Of a stretch of DNA of 64,000 nucleotides, positions 1 through 8,724 are shown piece after piece. The translations under genes were made by a program, and so were the position numbers. The stretch is taken from positions 310,001 through 374,000 of the forward strand of contig NZ_JACXBS010000002.1 of assembly GCF_014698015.1 (NCBI RefSeq). Direction: 5' to 3'. This stretch comes from Kocuria sp. cx-455 (GTDB lineage: Bacteria > Actinomycetota > Actinomycetes > Actinomycetales > Micrococcaceae). Each line of letters begins with the position of its first letter. Position 1 is the stretch's first letter. The notes under the pieces were generated by a model. It worked only from the letters and a program-made list of their open reading frames with translations. It did no database searches and was not told the origin of the DNA.

Positions 1-1923
1 GCCGCGGTAATCGCGGGTGCGTTCATCGCGCACACCGATATGGCTCAGCAGACCGGACAGCAGGCTCTGGTGAATGACATCCTGCTTGCCGGCCACGTCC
101 AGCTCGCGCGACCTCCCCGGGTCAATGCCCACGTCGCGTGCGATCTGACGCAGCTGCGCGTAGAGGTCCTGCCATTCCCGGATGCGCAGAAAGTTGAGGT
201 ACTCGCGTTTGCACAGTTTGCGGAACTGCGAGGACGAGAGTTCGTGCTGCTGCTCCTGGATGTACTGCCACAGCATGGCGTAGGACAGAAAGTCCGACGT
301 CTTGTCCTTGAACCGCTTGTGGAACTCGTCCGCGGCCTGCCGGTGCTCGAGGGGCCGTTCGCGCGGATCCTGCACGGTCAGGGCCGCGGCGAGCACCATG
401 ACCTCGCGGGTGCAATCGCGACGCTCGGCCTCCACGATCATGCGACCCAGCCGCGGGTCCACCGGCAGGGCCGCCAGGACACGACCGGTCCGGGTGAGCG
501 GCGAATTCTGCGTGCCGCGGCGGCGTCGTCCACGGGACCGCTCGCGAGCGCCCGACGACGCCGCACGCTCGCCGGAGCGCAGGGCGCCCAGTTCGCGCAA
601 CAACACCACGCCGTCCTTGACGGCGCGGGAATCCGGCTTCTGCACGAACGGGAAATCGGAGATGTCCGTGGGCTCTCGGACCACGCCCACCGAAATCATT
701 TGGAGGATGACCGCCGCCAGGTTGGTGCGCAGGATCTCGGGGTCGGTGAATTCGGGGCGGGAGTCGAAGTCCTCCTCGGAGTACAAGCGAATGCAGATGC
801 CGTCCGAGACGCGGCCGCAGCGCCCGGCGCGCTGCCGCGCCGACGCCTGGGAAACCCGTTCGATCGGCAGTCGCTGCACCTTGGTGCGCGCGGAGTACCG
901 CGAAATCCGGGCGGTGCCCGGATCGATCACGTACTTGATCCCGGGCACGGTCAGGGACGTCTCCGCCACGTTGGTCGCGAGCACGATCCGGCGTGTGGAA
1001 GACGGCGCGAACACCCGGTTCTGCTCGGCCATGGACAACCGACCGAACAACGGGAGCAGCTCGGCCCCGGCCAGCGAGCGGTGCCGGTCGAGGGTCTTGG
1101 CCAACGCGTCCTGGGCGTCACGGATCTCCCGCTCACCCGCGAAGAAGATGAGGATGTCACCGGGGGGTTCGGCGGCGAGTTCCACCACGGCATCGCACAC
1201 GGCGTCAATGGGATCACGGTCCTCGTCCTCGAGGCCGTCGCCGGTGTCCGCCTCGTCATCACCGCCGTCTCCCGAGCGGGGCTGGGCCAGGGGACGGTAG
1301 CGGACCTCCACCGGATAAGTGCGCCCGGAGACCTCGATGATCGGTGCGGGTTCAGCCTCACCTCCGTCGGGGGCAGGCTGGGCGAAGTGTTGCGCGAACC
1401 GTTCGGGGTCGATGGTCGCGGACGTAATGATCAGCTTGAGGTCCGGGCGGCGGGGGAGCAGCCGCTTCAAGTACCCCAGCAGGAAGTCGATGTTGAGGGA
1501 GCGCTCGTGGGCCTCGTCGATGATGATCGCGTTGTAGCGGCGCAGCATGGGATCGTGGCTGATCTCGGCCAGCAGAATGCCGTCCGTCATGAGCTTGACC
1601 TTGGAGTCCTTGCCCACCTCGGATGTGAACCGCACCTGGTAGCCGACCGTCCGCCCGACCTGCTCGCCCAGCTCATGGGCAATGCGTTCGGCCACCGAGC
1701 GCGCGGCGATGCGGCGCGGCTGGGTATGGCCGATCAGCCCGTTCTCGCCCAGACCCAGTTCCAGGCACATCTTGGGTATCTGGGTGGTCTTGCCGGAGCC
1801 CGTCTCACCGGCGACGACCACCACCTGGTGATCACGAATGGCAGCGCTGATGTCGTCACGGCGCGCGCTGACCGGAAGGTTCTGGGGGTACACGATGCGG
1901 GGCGTGGTGCTGGACTCAGTCAT
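1..1923 (-). CDS. hrpA: ATP-dependent RNA helicase HrpA (DEAH box), 3' end beyond window
   Basis: The minus-strand frame is open from ATG at 1923 to the window edge (641 codons, no stop), so this is the N-terminal half of a protein that is usually about 1300 aa. The translation starts MTESSTTPRIVYP and shows Walker A GETGSGKTTQ (near residue 40), the helicase motif QPRRIAA, a DEAH box in IIIDEAHERS (around 1503-1541) followed by SATI, and the motif VI region QRAGRCGRV. This order is typical of DEAH/RHA-type RNA helicases. An acidic, Gly/Asp-rich insert lies between motif III and the C-terminal RecA domain. A TAGACT hexamer at 1935-1940 (reverse strand) precedes the ATG by 11 nt, so the 5' leader is probably very short. 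It is divergent from the ABC importer at 2085. HrpB is the alternative, but the order and spacing fit HrpA better. Confidence 0.93.
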   Translation of the reverse strand, partial: MTESSTTPRIVYPQNLPVSARRDDISAAIRDHQVVVVAGETGSGKTTQIPKMCLELGLGENGLIGHTQPRRIAARSVAERIAHELGEQVGRTVGYQVRFTSEVGKDSKVKLMTDGILLAEISHDPMLRRYNAIIIDEAHERSLNIDFLLGYLKRLLPRRPDLKLIITSATIDPERFAQHFAQPAPDGGEAEPAPIIEVSGRTYPVEVRYRPLAQPRSGDGGDDEADTGDGLEDEDRDPIDAVCDAVVELAAEPPGDILIFFAGEREIRDAQDALAKTLDRHRSLAGAELLPLFGRLSMAEQNRVFAPSSTRRIVLATNVAETSLTVPGIKYVIDPGTARISRYSARTKVQRLPIERVSQASARQRAGRCGRVSDGICIRLYSEEDFDSRPEFTDPEILRTNLAAVILQMISVGVVREPTDISDFPFVQKPDSRAVKDGVVLLRELGALRSGERAASSGARERSRGRRRRGTQNSPLTRTGRVLAALPVDPRLGRMIVEAERRDCTREVMVLAAALTVQDPRERPLEHRQAADEFHKRFKDKTSDFLSYAMLWQYIQEQQHELSSSQFRKLCKREYLNFLRIREWQDLYAQLRQIARDVGIDPGRSRELDVAGKQDVIHQSLLSGLLSHIGVRDERTRDYRG

Positions 1924-2084
1924 GTCAACGCCCCAGTCTACGGGCCCCGGACGGCACTCGGCTCACCGCGTCCGAGCCCGTCAGAACACGATCCCACACC
2001 GAATGTGCGCCACGTCTCATTTTTTGACCGAACGGCAGGTAATATCCAGGCACCACCAATTGTCTTGAAAGGACGCCCACCATC

Positions 2085-3074
2085 ATGAAGCGCACTTTTT
2101 CGCTGTCCGCCGCGGTAGCCGCTTCCGCCCTGGTCCTCACCGCTTGCGGGTCGGGCGGCGGGGACAGCCAATCCGAGGGACCCCAGGAAATCAAGGTGGG
2201 GATCGCTCAGTTCGTGGAGCACCCCTCACTCGACGCCGCCCGCGAGGGTTTCGTCTCCGCCCTGGAAGAAGGCGGCTATACCGAAGGGGACAACCTGACC
2301 CTGGACGTACAGAACGCCTCCGGCGACCAGGCGACCGCGACCAACATCGCGTCCAATTTCGCTTCGTCCGATAACGACTTGATCCTCGGTATCGCGACAC
2401 CCACCGCTCAGTCCCTGGCGCAGGCCGTGACCGACAAGCCCGTCCTGTTCACCGCCGTCACCGATCCCGTGGACGCCGGACTCGTGGACTCCATGGACAA
2501 ACCCGGAGCCAACATCACCGGCACCACCGACATGAACCCGGTCGCGGAGCAGATCGAACTCATCAAGAAGTTCGACCCGGACGCCAAGTCCGTGGGCATC
2601 ATCTACAGCTCCGGTGAGACCAACTCGCAGATCCAGGTGGAAGAGGCCAAGAAAGCCGCCGAGGCCGAGGGTCTGACCGTGGAGGAGAAGACCGTGACCA
2701 CCACCGCGGAGGTCGCCCAGGCCGCGGAGTCCTTCAACACCGATTCCATTTACGTGCCCACCGACAACAAGGTGGTGGCCGGTCTCGAAGCAGTGGTCGG
2801 TGCCGCCGAATCCAAGAAGATCCCGCTGATCGTGGGCGAGGGCGATTCCGTGGAGCGCGGTGGCCTGGCCACCCAGGGCATCAGCTACGAGGAACTCGGC
2901 AAGCAGACCGGTGAAATGGCCCTGCGCATCCTCAACGATGACGCCGATCCCGCCGAGATGGCCGTTGAGTCCCAGAATGAGACCCAGCTGATCATCAACG
3001 CCAAGGCCGCTGCGGCCATGGGCGTCGAGATCCCGCAGGACCTGCGTGATTCCGCCGACCAAGTAATCGAGTAA
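2085..3074 (+). CDS. ABC transporter substrate-binding lipoprotein, TrpX-like family
   Basis: The 329-aa protein begins with a lipoprotein signal: Lys/Arg start, hydrophobic stretch, lipobox LTAC with Cys21, then a Gly/Ser linker. It is therefore predicted to be secreted and lipid-anchored outside the membrane. The body (KVGIAQFVEHPSLDAAREGF, later LILGIATPTAQSLAQ and KSVGIIYSSGETNSQIQ) matches the ABC_sub_bind family that includes streptococcal TrpX. A GAAAGGA ribosome-binding site (2067-2073) supports ATG 2085. It is the first gene of a four-gene operon with a permease and an ATPase. In characterised relatives the substrate is tryptophan or another aromatic/branched solute. The substrate here is not shown by the sequence, and no trp gene or T-box is visible nearby. 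Confidence 0.85.
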   Translation: MKRTFSLSAAVAASALVLTACGSGGGDSQSEGPQEIKVGIAQFVEHPSLDAAREGFVSALEEGGYTEGDNLTLDVQNASGDQATATNIASNFASSDNDLILGIATPTAQSLAQAVTDKPVLFTAVTDPVDAGLVDSMDKPGANITGTTDMNPVAEQIELIKKFDPDAKSVGIIYSSGETNSQIQVEEAKKAAEAEGLTVEEKTVTTTAEVAQAAESFNTDSIYVPTDNKVVAGLEAVVGAAESKKIPLIVGEGDSVERGGLATQGISYEELGKQTGEMALRILNDDADPAEMAVESQNETQLIINAKAAAAMGVEIPQDLRDSADQVIE

Positions 3075-3080
3075 CCATCC

Positions 3081-4040
3081 ATGATTGCCGGAATCGAGCT
3101 CGGTCTGATCTACGCCGTGATGGCCCTGGGCGTCTACCTCACATTCCGTGTGTTGGACTTCCCGGACCTCACGGTGGATCAGTCCTTCACCACTGGGGCC
3201 GCCACCGCGGCCATGATCATCCTGGGTGGTGGCAGCCCCTGGCTGGGCACCATCGCGGGATTCTTCGCCGGTGCGCTCGCGGGCCTCATCACGGGTCTGC
3301 TGCACACCAAAGCACACATCAACGGCTTGCTGGCGGGTATTTTGACCATGACCGCCTTGTACTCCATCAACCTCAGGGTGATGGACAGCAAGGCCAACCT
3401 CGCGTTGCTGCGCGAGGACACCGTGTTCACCCCGCTGCGTGAAGCGGGCTTCCAGGGCTCCTTCGTGGGTGTCCTGTTGTTGCTCGTCGGGGTGCTGCTG
3501 GTCAAGGTGGTTCTTGACTGGTTCCTCTACACGGACGCCGGTTTGGCCATGCAGGCCACCGGCGACAACCCGGACATGATCCGTTCCTTCGGCGTGAACA
3601 CGGACAATCAGAAGATTCTGGGTCTGTGTCTGTCCAACGGCATGGTCGGCCTCTCCGGTGCGCTCGTGGCCCAGTATCAGGGTTTCGCGGACATCGGCAT
3701 GGGTATCGGCCTGATCGTGGTGGGTCTGGCCTCCGTGATCCTGGGTCAGGGCATCTTCGGAACCCGCACGGTCATCATTGCCACCGCGGCCGTGATCTTC
3801 GGGTCCGTGCTGTACCGCCTGGTGATCACCGCAGCCCTGCAGCTGGGTCTGAACCCGTCCGACATGAAGCTGATCTCCGCCGTGCTGGTGGTCATCGCGC
3901 TGGTGCTTCCGCAGCTGACGTTCTTCAAACGGTGGAACACGCACCGCAAGGACCGTGAAGCACGTAAGGTCCAGGCCGGCGTCGAACCCGGTGCCGGGCC
4001 ACCCGCGACCGTGGGCGGTCGAACCGGAGAGGGGCGATAA
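3081..4040 (+). CDS. ABC transporter permease, TrpY-like (branched-chain-type fold)
   Basis: This 319-aa polytopic membrane protein starts 6 nt after the stop of the lipoprotein gene and is translationally coupled to it. The N-terminus (GIELGLIYAVMALGVYLTFRV) and the following LTVDQSFTTGAA are typical of the permease that accompanies TrpX-like lipoproteins (COG4120 type), related to LivH/LivM. About eight to nine hydrophobic segments are evident. A cytoplasmic tail rich in Lys/Arg/Gly follows the last one. It would form the membrane channel of the importer. The ATPase gene follows after 3 nt. Confidence 0.85.
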   Translation: MIAGIELGLIYAVMALGVYLTFRVLDFPDLTVDQSFTTGAATAAMIILGGGSPWLGTIAGFFAGALAGLITGLLHTKAHINGLLAGILTMTALYSINLRVMDSKANLALLREDTVFTPLREAGFQGSFVGVLLLLVGVLLVKVVLDWFLYTDAGLAMQATGDNPDMIRSFGVNTDNQKILGLCLSNGMVGLSGALVAQYQGFADIGMGIGLIVVGLASVILGQGIFGTRTVIIATAAVIFGSVLYRLVITAALQLGLNPSDMKLISAVLVVIALVLPQLTFFKRWNTHRKDREARKVQAGVEPGAGPPATVGGRTGEGR

Positions 4041-4043
4041 ACC

Positions 4044-4877
4044 ATGTTGACCATCACCGATGTGCGCAAGACGTTCTTCGCCGGCACCGTCAACGAACGC
4101 GTGGCCCTGGACGGGGTGAGCCTGACCGTGGAATCGGGGGACTTCGTCACCGTGATCGGCTCCAACGGCGCGGGCAAGTCCACCATGCTGAACACCGTGT
4201 CCGGGACCATCATCCCGGACACGGGCAGTATCCAGGTCTCCGGCGAACCGGTCACCAAGCTCAGGGAACACCAGAAGGCCCGTTGGATCTCCCGGGTGTT
4301 CCAGGACCCCATGAAGGGATCCTCGCCGAACCTGACCATTGAGCAGAACATGGCCATTGCCTCTCGTCGCGGCAAGTCCCGGGGGCTGTCCACGGGTGTG
4401 ACCCGCCCGCGGAAACAGCAGTTCCGGGACGAGTTGGCCAAGCTGGAACTCGGGTTGGAAAACCGGTTGGGTGCCAAAGTGGGTTTGCTGTCCGGCGGCC
4501 AACGCCAGGCACTGTCCCTGCTGATGGCCACGTTCTCGTCCCCGGAGATTCTGCTTCTGGATGAGCACACGGCCGCCTTGGACCCGCAGCGTGCCAAGCA
4601 CGTCACGGAACTGACCGAGCGCATGGTCGCGGAACAAAACCTCACCACCATCATGGTCACCCACAACATGGAACAGGCGCTGCGCCTGGGAAACCGGTTG
4701 ATCATGATGCACGAAGGCAAGATTCTGTTCGAACTGAACCAGGAGCAGAAGGCCGGATCCTCCGTGGCGGATTTGCTGTCTGAGTTCCAGAAACTGCAAA
4801 AGGTCAGCGGAGAACCCGCACTCGATGACGCTACGCTGCTAGAAACAGTCCGCGTCATCGAAGAAGGAAAACCGTAG
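4044..4877 (+). CDS. ABC transporter ATP-binding protein, TrpZ-like
   Basis: The 277-aa ABC ATPase has Walker A GSNGAGKST (residues 39-47), the Q-loop region, the signature LSGGQRQ, Walker B EILLLDEHTA and the switch His in VTHNMEQAL. It is the energising subunit of the importer encoded just upstream, starting 3 nt after the permease stop and preceded by a purine-rich GAGGGGCG. ATPases of the COG1101 type that pair with TrpX/TrpY have this length and the unusual DEHTAALDP Walker B/D-loop. Confidence 0.9.
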   Translation: MLTITDVRKTFFAGTVNERVALDGVSLTVESGDFVTVIGSNGAGKSTMLNTVSGTIIPDTGSIQVSGEPVTKLREHQKARWISRVFQDPMKGSSPNLTIEQNMAIASRRGKSRGLSTGVTRPRKQQFRDELAKLELGLENRLGAKVGLLSGGQRQALSLLMATFSSPEILLLDEHTAALDPQRAKHVTELTERMVAEQNLTTIMVTHNMEQALRLGNRLIMMHEGKILFELNQEQKAGSSVADLLSEFQKLQKVSGEPALDDATLLETVRVIEEGKP

Positions 4878-4882
4878 TCACC

Positions 4883-5251
4883 GTGAACACGAACAGGCGC
4901 CAGCGCATCACCTCAGTGATCTCGATCGTGGGGCTGCTGGCCCTGTTCGTGTGCATCTTCACGCTCCCGCCTGCCCTGGTGCATCTGGGGCGGGCGGCGT
5001 CGGAATCCGCGTCCGTCCCGTTGACCGGCAGCGCCGTGACCACGATCGCGGTGGGTTTCGGCACCCTGCTGATCGGCGGTGTGCTGAGCATTGTCGGCAT
5101 GGTCCGGCGGCGCACCGCGGCCCCGGTGCACAACCCCGAGGACGACTACGTGGCCGAACAATTCGGCGAGGGGCAGATGTACCACGACTACGACCCCATG
5201 GACCTGAACCCGCACCTTCGAACCCGGCAACGCCACGGCGACCGGGACTGA
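4883..5251 (+). CDS. small two-helix membrane protein, unknown function
   Basis: I do not recognise this 122-aa protein. A GTG start at 4883 follows the ATPase stop by 5 nt, with GAAGGAAAA as ribosome-binding site, so it is the last gene of the importer operon. Two hydrophobic segments are visible: one near residues 10-32 (SVISIVGLLALFVCIFTLPP) and one near 50-74. A polar, Asp/Tyr/His-rich cytoplasmic tail follows. The layout suggests a small integral membrane protein. Whether it works with the importer is not shown. Confidence 0.6.
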   Translation: MNTNRRQRITSVISIVGLLALFVCIFTLPPALVHLGRAASESASVPLTGSAVTTIAVGFGTLLIGGVLSIVGMVRRRTAAPVHNPEDDYVAEQFGEGQMYHDYDPMDLNPHLRTRQRHGDRD

Positions 5252-5256
5252 CCGAG

Positions 5257-5285
5257 AAACCCCCGAACCAGCGGTTCGGGGGTTT
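5257..5285 (+). terminator. intrinsic terminator of the importer operon
   Basis: A perfect 13-bp stem (AAACCCCCGAACC / GGTTCGGGGGTTT) closes on a 3-nt AGC loop and ends in a short T run, starting 6 nt after the stop of the last operon gene. The stem begins with A's, so it could also work in the reverse direction for the tRNA gene transcribed towards it. Confidence 0.88.
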
Positions 5286-5391
5286 TGTCATGGAATGGGG
5301 CGGACAACTACGCGAGGCGGCCGCGGCAACCTGAGAACCGATTGCGCGGGGCGGCGGCGTGGGTGACACCCCGGTCCGTTAAAAGAAAAAG

Positions 5392-5464
5392 TGCCCGCGA
5401 TAGGAATCGAACCTACGACCTTCTGCTCCGGAGGCAGACGCTCTATCCCCTGAGCTACGCGGGC
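5392..5464 (-). tRNA. tRNA-Arg (anticodon CCG)
   Basis: The reverse strand folds as a complete 73-nt tRNA. The acceptor arms GCCCGCG / CGCGGGC pair perfectly, the D arm contains TAGCTCAGGGGAT, the anticodon stem TCTGC/GCAGA encloses the loop CTCCGGA (anticodon CCG, reading CGG), and the T arm is GTAGGTTCGATTCCTAT. The discriminator base is A and no CCA is encoded. A T-rich run follows downstream. It is divergent from argS, the gene for the synthetase that would charge it. Confidence 0.97.
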
Positions 5465-5574
5465 GGGGGTTGTCCGAGCGGGCCCGATGTCGGACCGCGA
5501 ACAACTCGATCGATATTAGCAGGTTCGGCACGGCAGGCGAATCGACTCGAATCGGTGGGTGCCGTTCGTCCCGT

Positions 5575-5586
5575 TACACTGGTCCG
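5575..5586 (+). promoter_or_regulatory. -10 element placing argS on a leaderless transcript
   Basis: TACACT (5575-5580) ends 6 nt before GTG 5587. There is no Shine-Dalgarno in the intervening bases. The spacing would put the transcription start at the first base of the start codon. No convincing -35 is visible. Confidence 0.6.
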
Positions 5587-7257
5587 GTGACTCCTGAAGA
5601 ACTTTCCGCTGCCGTATCCGCATGCCTGCACGATGCCGTGGCCGCCGGCGATCTCACCCTGGTGGACGGCGCAGAGCTTCCCGAAGCGAAGGTCGAACGC
5701 CCCAAGAATCGTGAGCACGGGGACTGGGCCACCACGGTGGCCATGCAGGCGTCCAAGAAGTTCGCTCGCAAGCCCCGCGAGATCGCCGAGATCCTGGTGC
5801 AGCGCCTGGGCGCTGTAACCGGTGTGGCCGCGGTGGACATCGCCGGCCCCGGCTTCCTGAACATCACGCTCGACGCCGCCGCGGCGGGTGAGCTCGCGCA
5901 GTCGATCGTCGAGCAGGGCGCCTCCTACGGCACCTCCGACACCCTGGGCGGCACCGCCATCAACCTGGAATTCGTGTCCGCCAACCCCACCGGGCCCATT
6001 CACCTGGGTGGCACCCGCTGGGCAGCCGTGGGCGATTCACTGGCCCGCGTGCTGCAGTCGCAGGGTGCTGAGGTGACCCGCGAGTACTACTTCAACGACC
6101 ACGGCGCCCAGATCGACCGCTTCGCCCGCTCCCTGCTGGCCCGCGCCCGCAACGAGGAGGCCCCCGAGGACGGTTACGGCGGGCAGTACATTGCGGACAT
6201 CGCTCAGCGTGTGCTCGAGCAGCATCCGGATGCGCTGGAATCCGAGGACCCGCAGGAAGTCTTCCGCGCCGCCGGGGTGGAGCTGATGTTCCAGGAGATC
6301 AAGTCCTCGCTGCATGAGTTCGGCGTGGACTTCGATGTTTTCTTCCACGAGAACTCCCTGTTCGAAGGCGGGCAGGTCGAGCAGCTGGTGGAACAGCTCA
6401 AGGACTCCGACGCCATGTACTTCCAGGACGGCGCGTGGTGGTTGCGATCCACCGATTACGGCGACGACAAGGACCGGGTGGTCATCAAGTCCGATGGCAA
6501 CGCCGCCTACATCGCCGGTGACATCGCCTACTTCAAGGACAAACGCGGCCGCGGAGCGGACCTGTGCATTTACATGCTGGGCGCGGACCACCACGGCTAC
6601 GTGGCGCGTTTGAAGGCAGTGGCGGCAGCCCTCGGGGATTCGCCGGAGCGCGTTGAGGTGCTGATCGGTCAAATGGTCAACCTGGTCCGCGAGGGTGTTG
6701 CGGTGCGCATGTCCAAGCGCGCCGGCACCGTGGTGACCATGGAGGACCTCGTGGAGGCCGTGGGTGTGGACGCCGCACGTTACTCCCTGACCCGCTACTC
6801 GGTGGACTCCAACATCGACATCGACCTGGACGTGCTGACCAAGCGCTCCAACGAGAACCCGGTCTTCTACGTCCAGTACGCCCACGCCAGGACATGCGCG
6901 GTGCAACGTAACGCCCACGCCGCGGGGGTCCGTCGCGTGAGCGAGGACGGCACCGGCACGTTCGACGCCGCCCTGCTCGATCACGCGCGCGAGGCCGATC
7001 TGCTGGCCGCGCTGGGACAGTACCCCTCCGTGGTGGCCCAGGCGGCGCAGCTGCGTGAGCCGCACCGCGTGGCCCGTCATTTGGAACTACTGGCCGGCAC
7101 CTACCACCGCTGGTACGACGTGTGCCGCGTGGCACCGCAGGGCGATGCCCCGGTCGAACCGGTACACAACTCTCGCTTATGGCTCAATGACGCCATGCAG
7201 CAGGTCCTGGCCAACGGCCTGACCCTGCTGGGTGTCAGCGCGCCGGAACGGATGTGA
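5587..7257 (+). CDS. argS: arginyl-tRNA synthetase
   Basis: The 556-aa class I synthetase has the ArgS N-terminal additional domain, then the HIGH-like motif in [10 protein letters not shown] (HLGG at about 139-142) and the KMSK-equivalent VRMSKRAG (about 373-380). The C-terminal DALR anticodon-binding helix bundle ends the protein. It charges tRNA-Arg in the cytoplasm. GTG 5587 is chosen over an upstream TTG at 5470: homology begins at VTPEEL, the added segment would run into the tRNA gene, and a -10 hexamer lies 6 nt before GTG. The next gene lysA starts 4 nt after its stop, as in other actinobacteria. Confidence 0.96.
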   Translation: MTPEELSAAVSACLHDAVAAGDLTLVDGAELPEAKVERPKNREHGDWATTVAMQASKKFARKPREIAEILVQRLGAVTGVAAVDIAGPGFLNITLDAAAAGELAQSIVEQGASYGTSDTLGGTAINLEFVSANPTGPIHLGGTRWAAVGDSLARVLQSQGAEVTREYYFNDHGAQIDRFARSLLARARNEEAPEDGYGGQYIADIAQRVLEQHPDALESEDPQEVFRAAGVELMFQEIKSSLHEFGVDFDVFFHENSLFEGGQVEQLVEQLKDSDAMYFQDGAWWLRSTDYGDDKDRVVIKSDGNAAYIAGDIAYFKDKRGRGADLCIYMLGADHHGYVARLKAVAAALGDSPERVEVLIGQMVNLVREGVAVRMSKRAGTVVTMEDLVEAVGVDAARYSLTRYSVDSNIDIDLDVLTKRSNENPVFYVQYAHARTCAVQRNAHAAGVRRVSEDGTGTFDAALLDHAREADLLAALGQYPSVVAQAAQLREPHRVARHLELLAGTYHRWYDVCRVAPQGDAPVEPVHNSRLWLNDAMQQVLANGLTLLGVSAPERM

Positions 7258-7261
7258 TCTC

Positions 7262-8701
7262 GTGAGTTCAACAGATACTGCGCACCCCTTGGCCCCGGGC
7301 TGGTTGACCGTACCCGAGGACAACGCTGCCCTGGATCCCAAGGTCTTCACCGGCCAGTACGCCAGGGACGATCAAGGCTGTATCACCGTGGACGGCGTGT
7401 CCGTGGCTGAACTTGCAAAGAAATACGGTTCACCCAGCTACGTGGTCTCCGAGGACACCTTCCGTTCGCGTGCCCGTGGCTTCCGGGAGGCCTTCGAGAA
7501 CGCGTTCACACCCTTGGGCGTGGCTGTCGAGGTCTACTACGCCTCCAAGGCACTGCTGAACACCCACGTGGCACGGTGGGCGCAGGGTGAAGGCCTGAAC
7601 GTGGACACCGCGTCCGGCGGGGAACTCGAGGTGGCCCTGCGCGCCGGAGTGGACCCCGCCAAGATCGCCCTGCACGGCAACAACAAATCGGCCGCGGAGA
7701 TCACCCGCGCGCTGGACACCGGTGTGGGGCGCATCGTGGTGGATTCCCTGCCGGAAATCCAACTGGTTGCCGATCTCGCCCAGAAGCTGGCGGTGCGCGC
7801 GCCCATCATGTTGCGCGTGACGCCCGGTGTGCATGCCTCGACCCATGAATTCATTGCCACCGCCCACGAGGACCAGAAGTTCGGGCTGTCCCTGAACCCC
7901 TCGGTCGAGGGGGAGGACTCGCCGGCGCTGCAGGCCATCGCCCAGTGCGTGGCCCTGCGCGAACAATTGGACCTGCGTGGTCTGCATTGCCACATCGGTT
8001 CCCAGATCTTCGCGGCAGAGGGCTTCGGCCAAGCCGCCGAGCGTGTGCTGGCCTTGCGCCAGACCGTGGCCGAGCGCTGGGCCACGGTGCTGCCCGAGCT
8101 GGACCTGGGCGGCGGTCACGGCGTGGCCTACACGAGCGCGGACGAACCCCGCACCGCGCAGTCCATTGCCGAGGATCTCGCCGAGCACCTGGCCGGCCTG
8201 CTGAAGAATTCCGAGTTGCCCCTCCCGCACCTGTCTTTCGAACCCGGACGTTTCATTGCGGGTCCTTCCGGATGCACCGTCTACACCGTGGGCACCGTGA
8301 AGACCGTCACCGTCAGCCCCGGCGAGCAGCGGCGTTACGTGTCCGTGGACGGCGGCATGAGCGACAACGCCCGCCCCGTGCTTTACGACGCCGATTACAC
8401 GGCCGTGCTCGCCAATCGCGTGTCCGACGCGGATCCCGTGCTCAGCCGCGTGGTCGGTAAGCACTGCGAATCCGGGGACATCGTGGTGCGGGACGTCTAC
8501 CTCCCCTCGGACGTCACCGCCGGTGACCTGCTGGTGGTGCCCGTGACCGGTGCGTACTGCTGGGCGCTGTCCAGCAACTACAACTGGCTCACCCGACCCG
8601 GAATGATCAGTGTGGACGCCCAGGGACAGGTCAAGGAGCTGATCCGAGCCGAAACCGTCAACGACTTGCTGGCCCGGGACACCGGCGCGAGCACCGAATA
8701 A
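7262..8701 (+). CDS. lysA: diaminopimelate decarboxylase
   Basis: The 479-aa fold-type III PLP enzyme catalyses the last step of lysine synthesis, meso-diaminopimelate to L-lysine. The Schiff-base Lys is in YYASKALL (about Lys96 from GTG 7262). The glycine-rich phosphate loop (LDLGGGHG), the HCHIGSQI motif and the C-terminal YCWALSSNYN are present. GTG 7262 sits 4 nt after the argS stop. An ATG at 7232 would overlap argS by 26 nt and adds no conserved sequence. It is followed by hom, so the aspartate-family branches are co-transcribed. Confidence 0.95.
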   Translation: MSSTDTAHPLAPGWLTVPEDNAALDPKVFTGQYARDDQGCITVDGVSVAELAKKYGSPSYVVSEDTFRSRARGFREAFENAFTPLGVAVEVYYASKALLNTHVARWAQGEGLNVDTASGGELEVALRAGVDPAKIALHGNNKSAAEITRALDTGVGRIVVDSLPEIQLVADLAQKLAVRAPIMLRVTPGVHASTHEFIATAHEDQKFGLSLNPSVEGEDSPALQAIAQCVALREQLDLRGLHCHIGSQIFAAEGFGQAAERVLALRQTVAERWATVLPELDLGGGHGVAYTSADEPRTAQSIAEDLAEHLAGLLKNSELPLPHLSFEPGRFIAGPSGCTVYTVGTVKTVTVSPGEQRRYVSVDGGMSDNARPVLYDADYTAVLANRVSDADPVLSRVVGKHCESGDIVVRDVYLPSDVTAGDLLVVPVTGAYCWALSSNYNWLTRPGMISVDAQGQVKELIRAETVNDLLARDTGASTE

Positions 8702-8724
8702 GCCCCCAAGGAATATCAGGAGCC

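Noticed and set aside
2024-2045. TTGACC and TAATAT as a sigma-70-type promoter for the TrpX-like gene.
   Set aside because: The spacing is only 10 bp, too short for a functional -35/-10 pair.
40-2088. A 682-codon open frame on the plus strand across the first 2 kb.
   Set aside because: It is antisense to the unmistakable HrpA helicase on the minus strand, and its translation has no recognisable domain; long spurious frames are normal in high-GC DNA.
2226-4799. An 857-codon minus-strand frame opposite the importer operon.
   Set aside because: The translation is a His/Gln/Gly-rich shadow of three real ABC transporter genes with good ribosome-binding sites on the plus strand.
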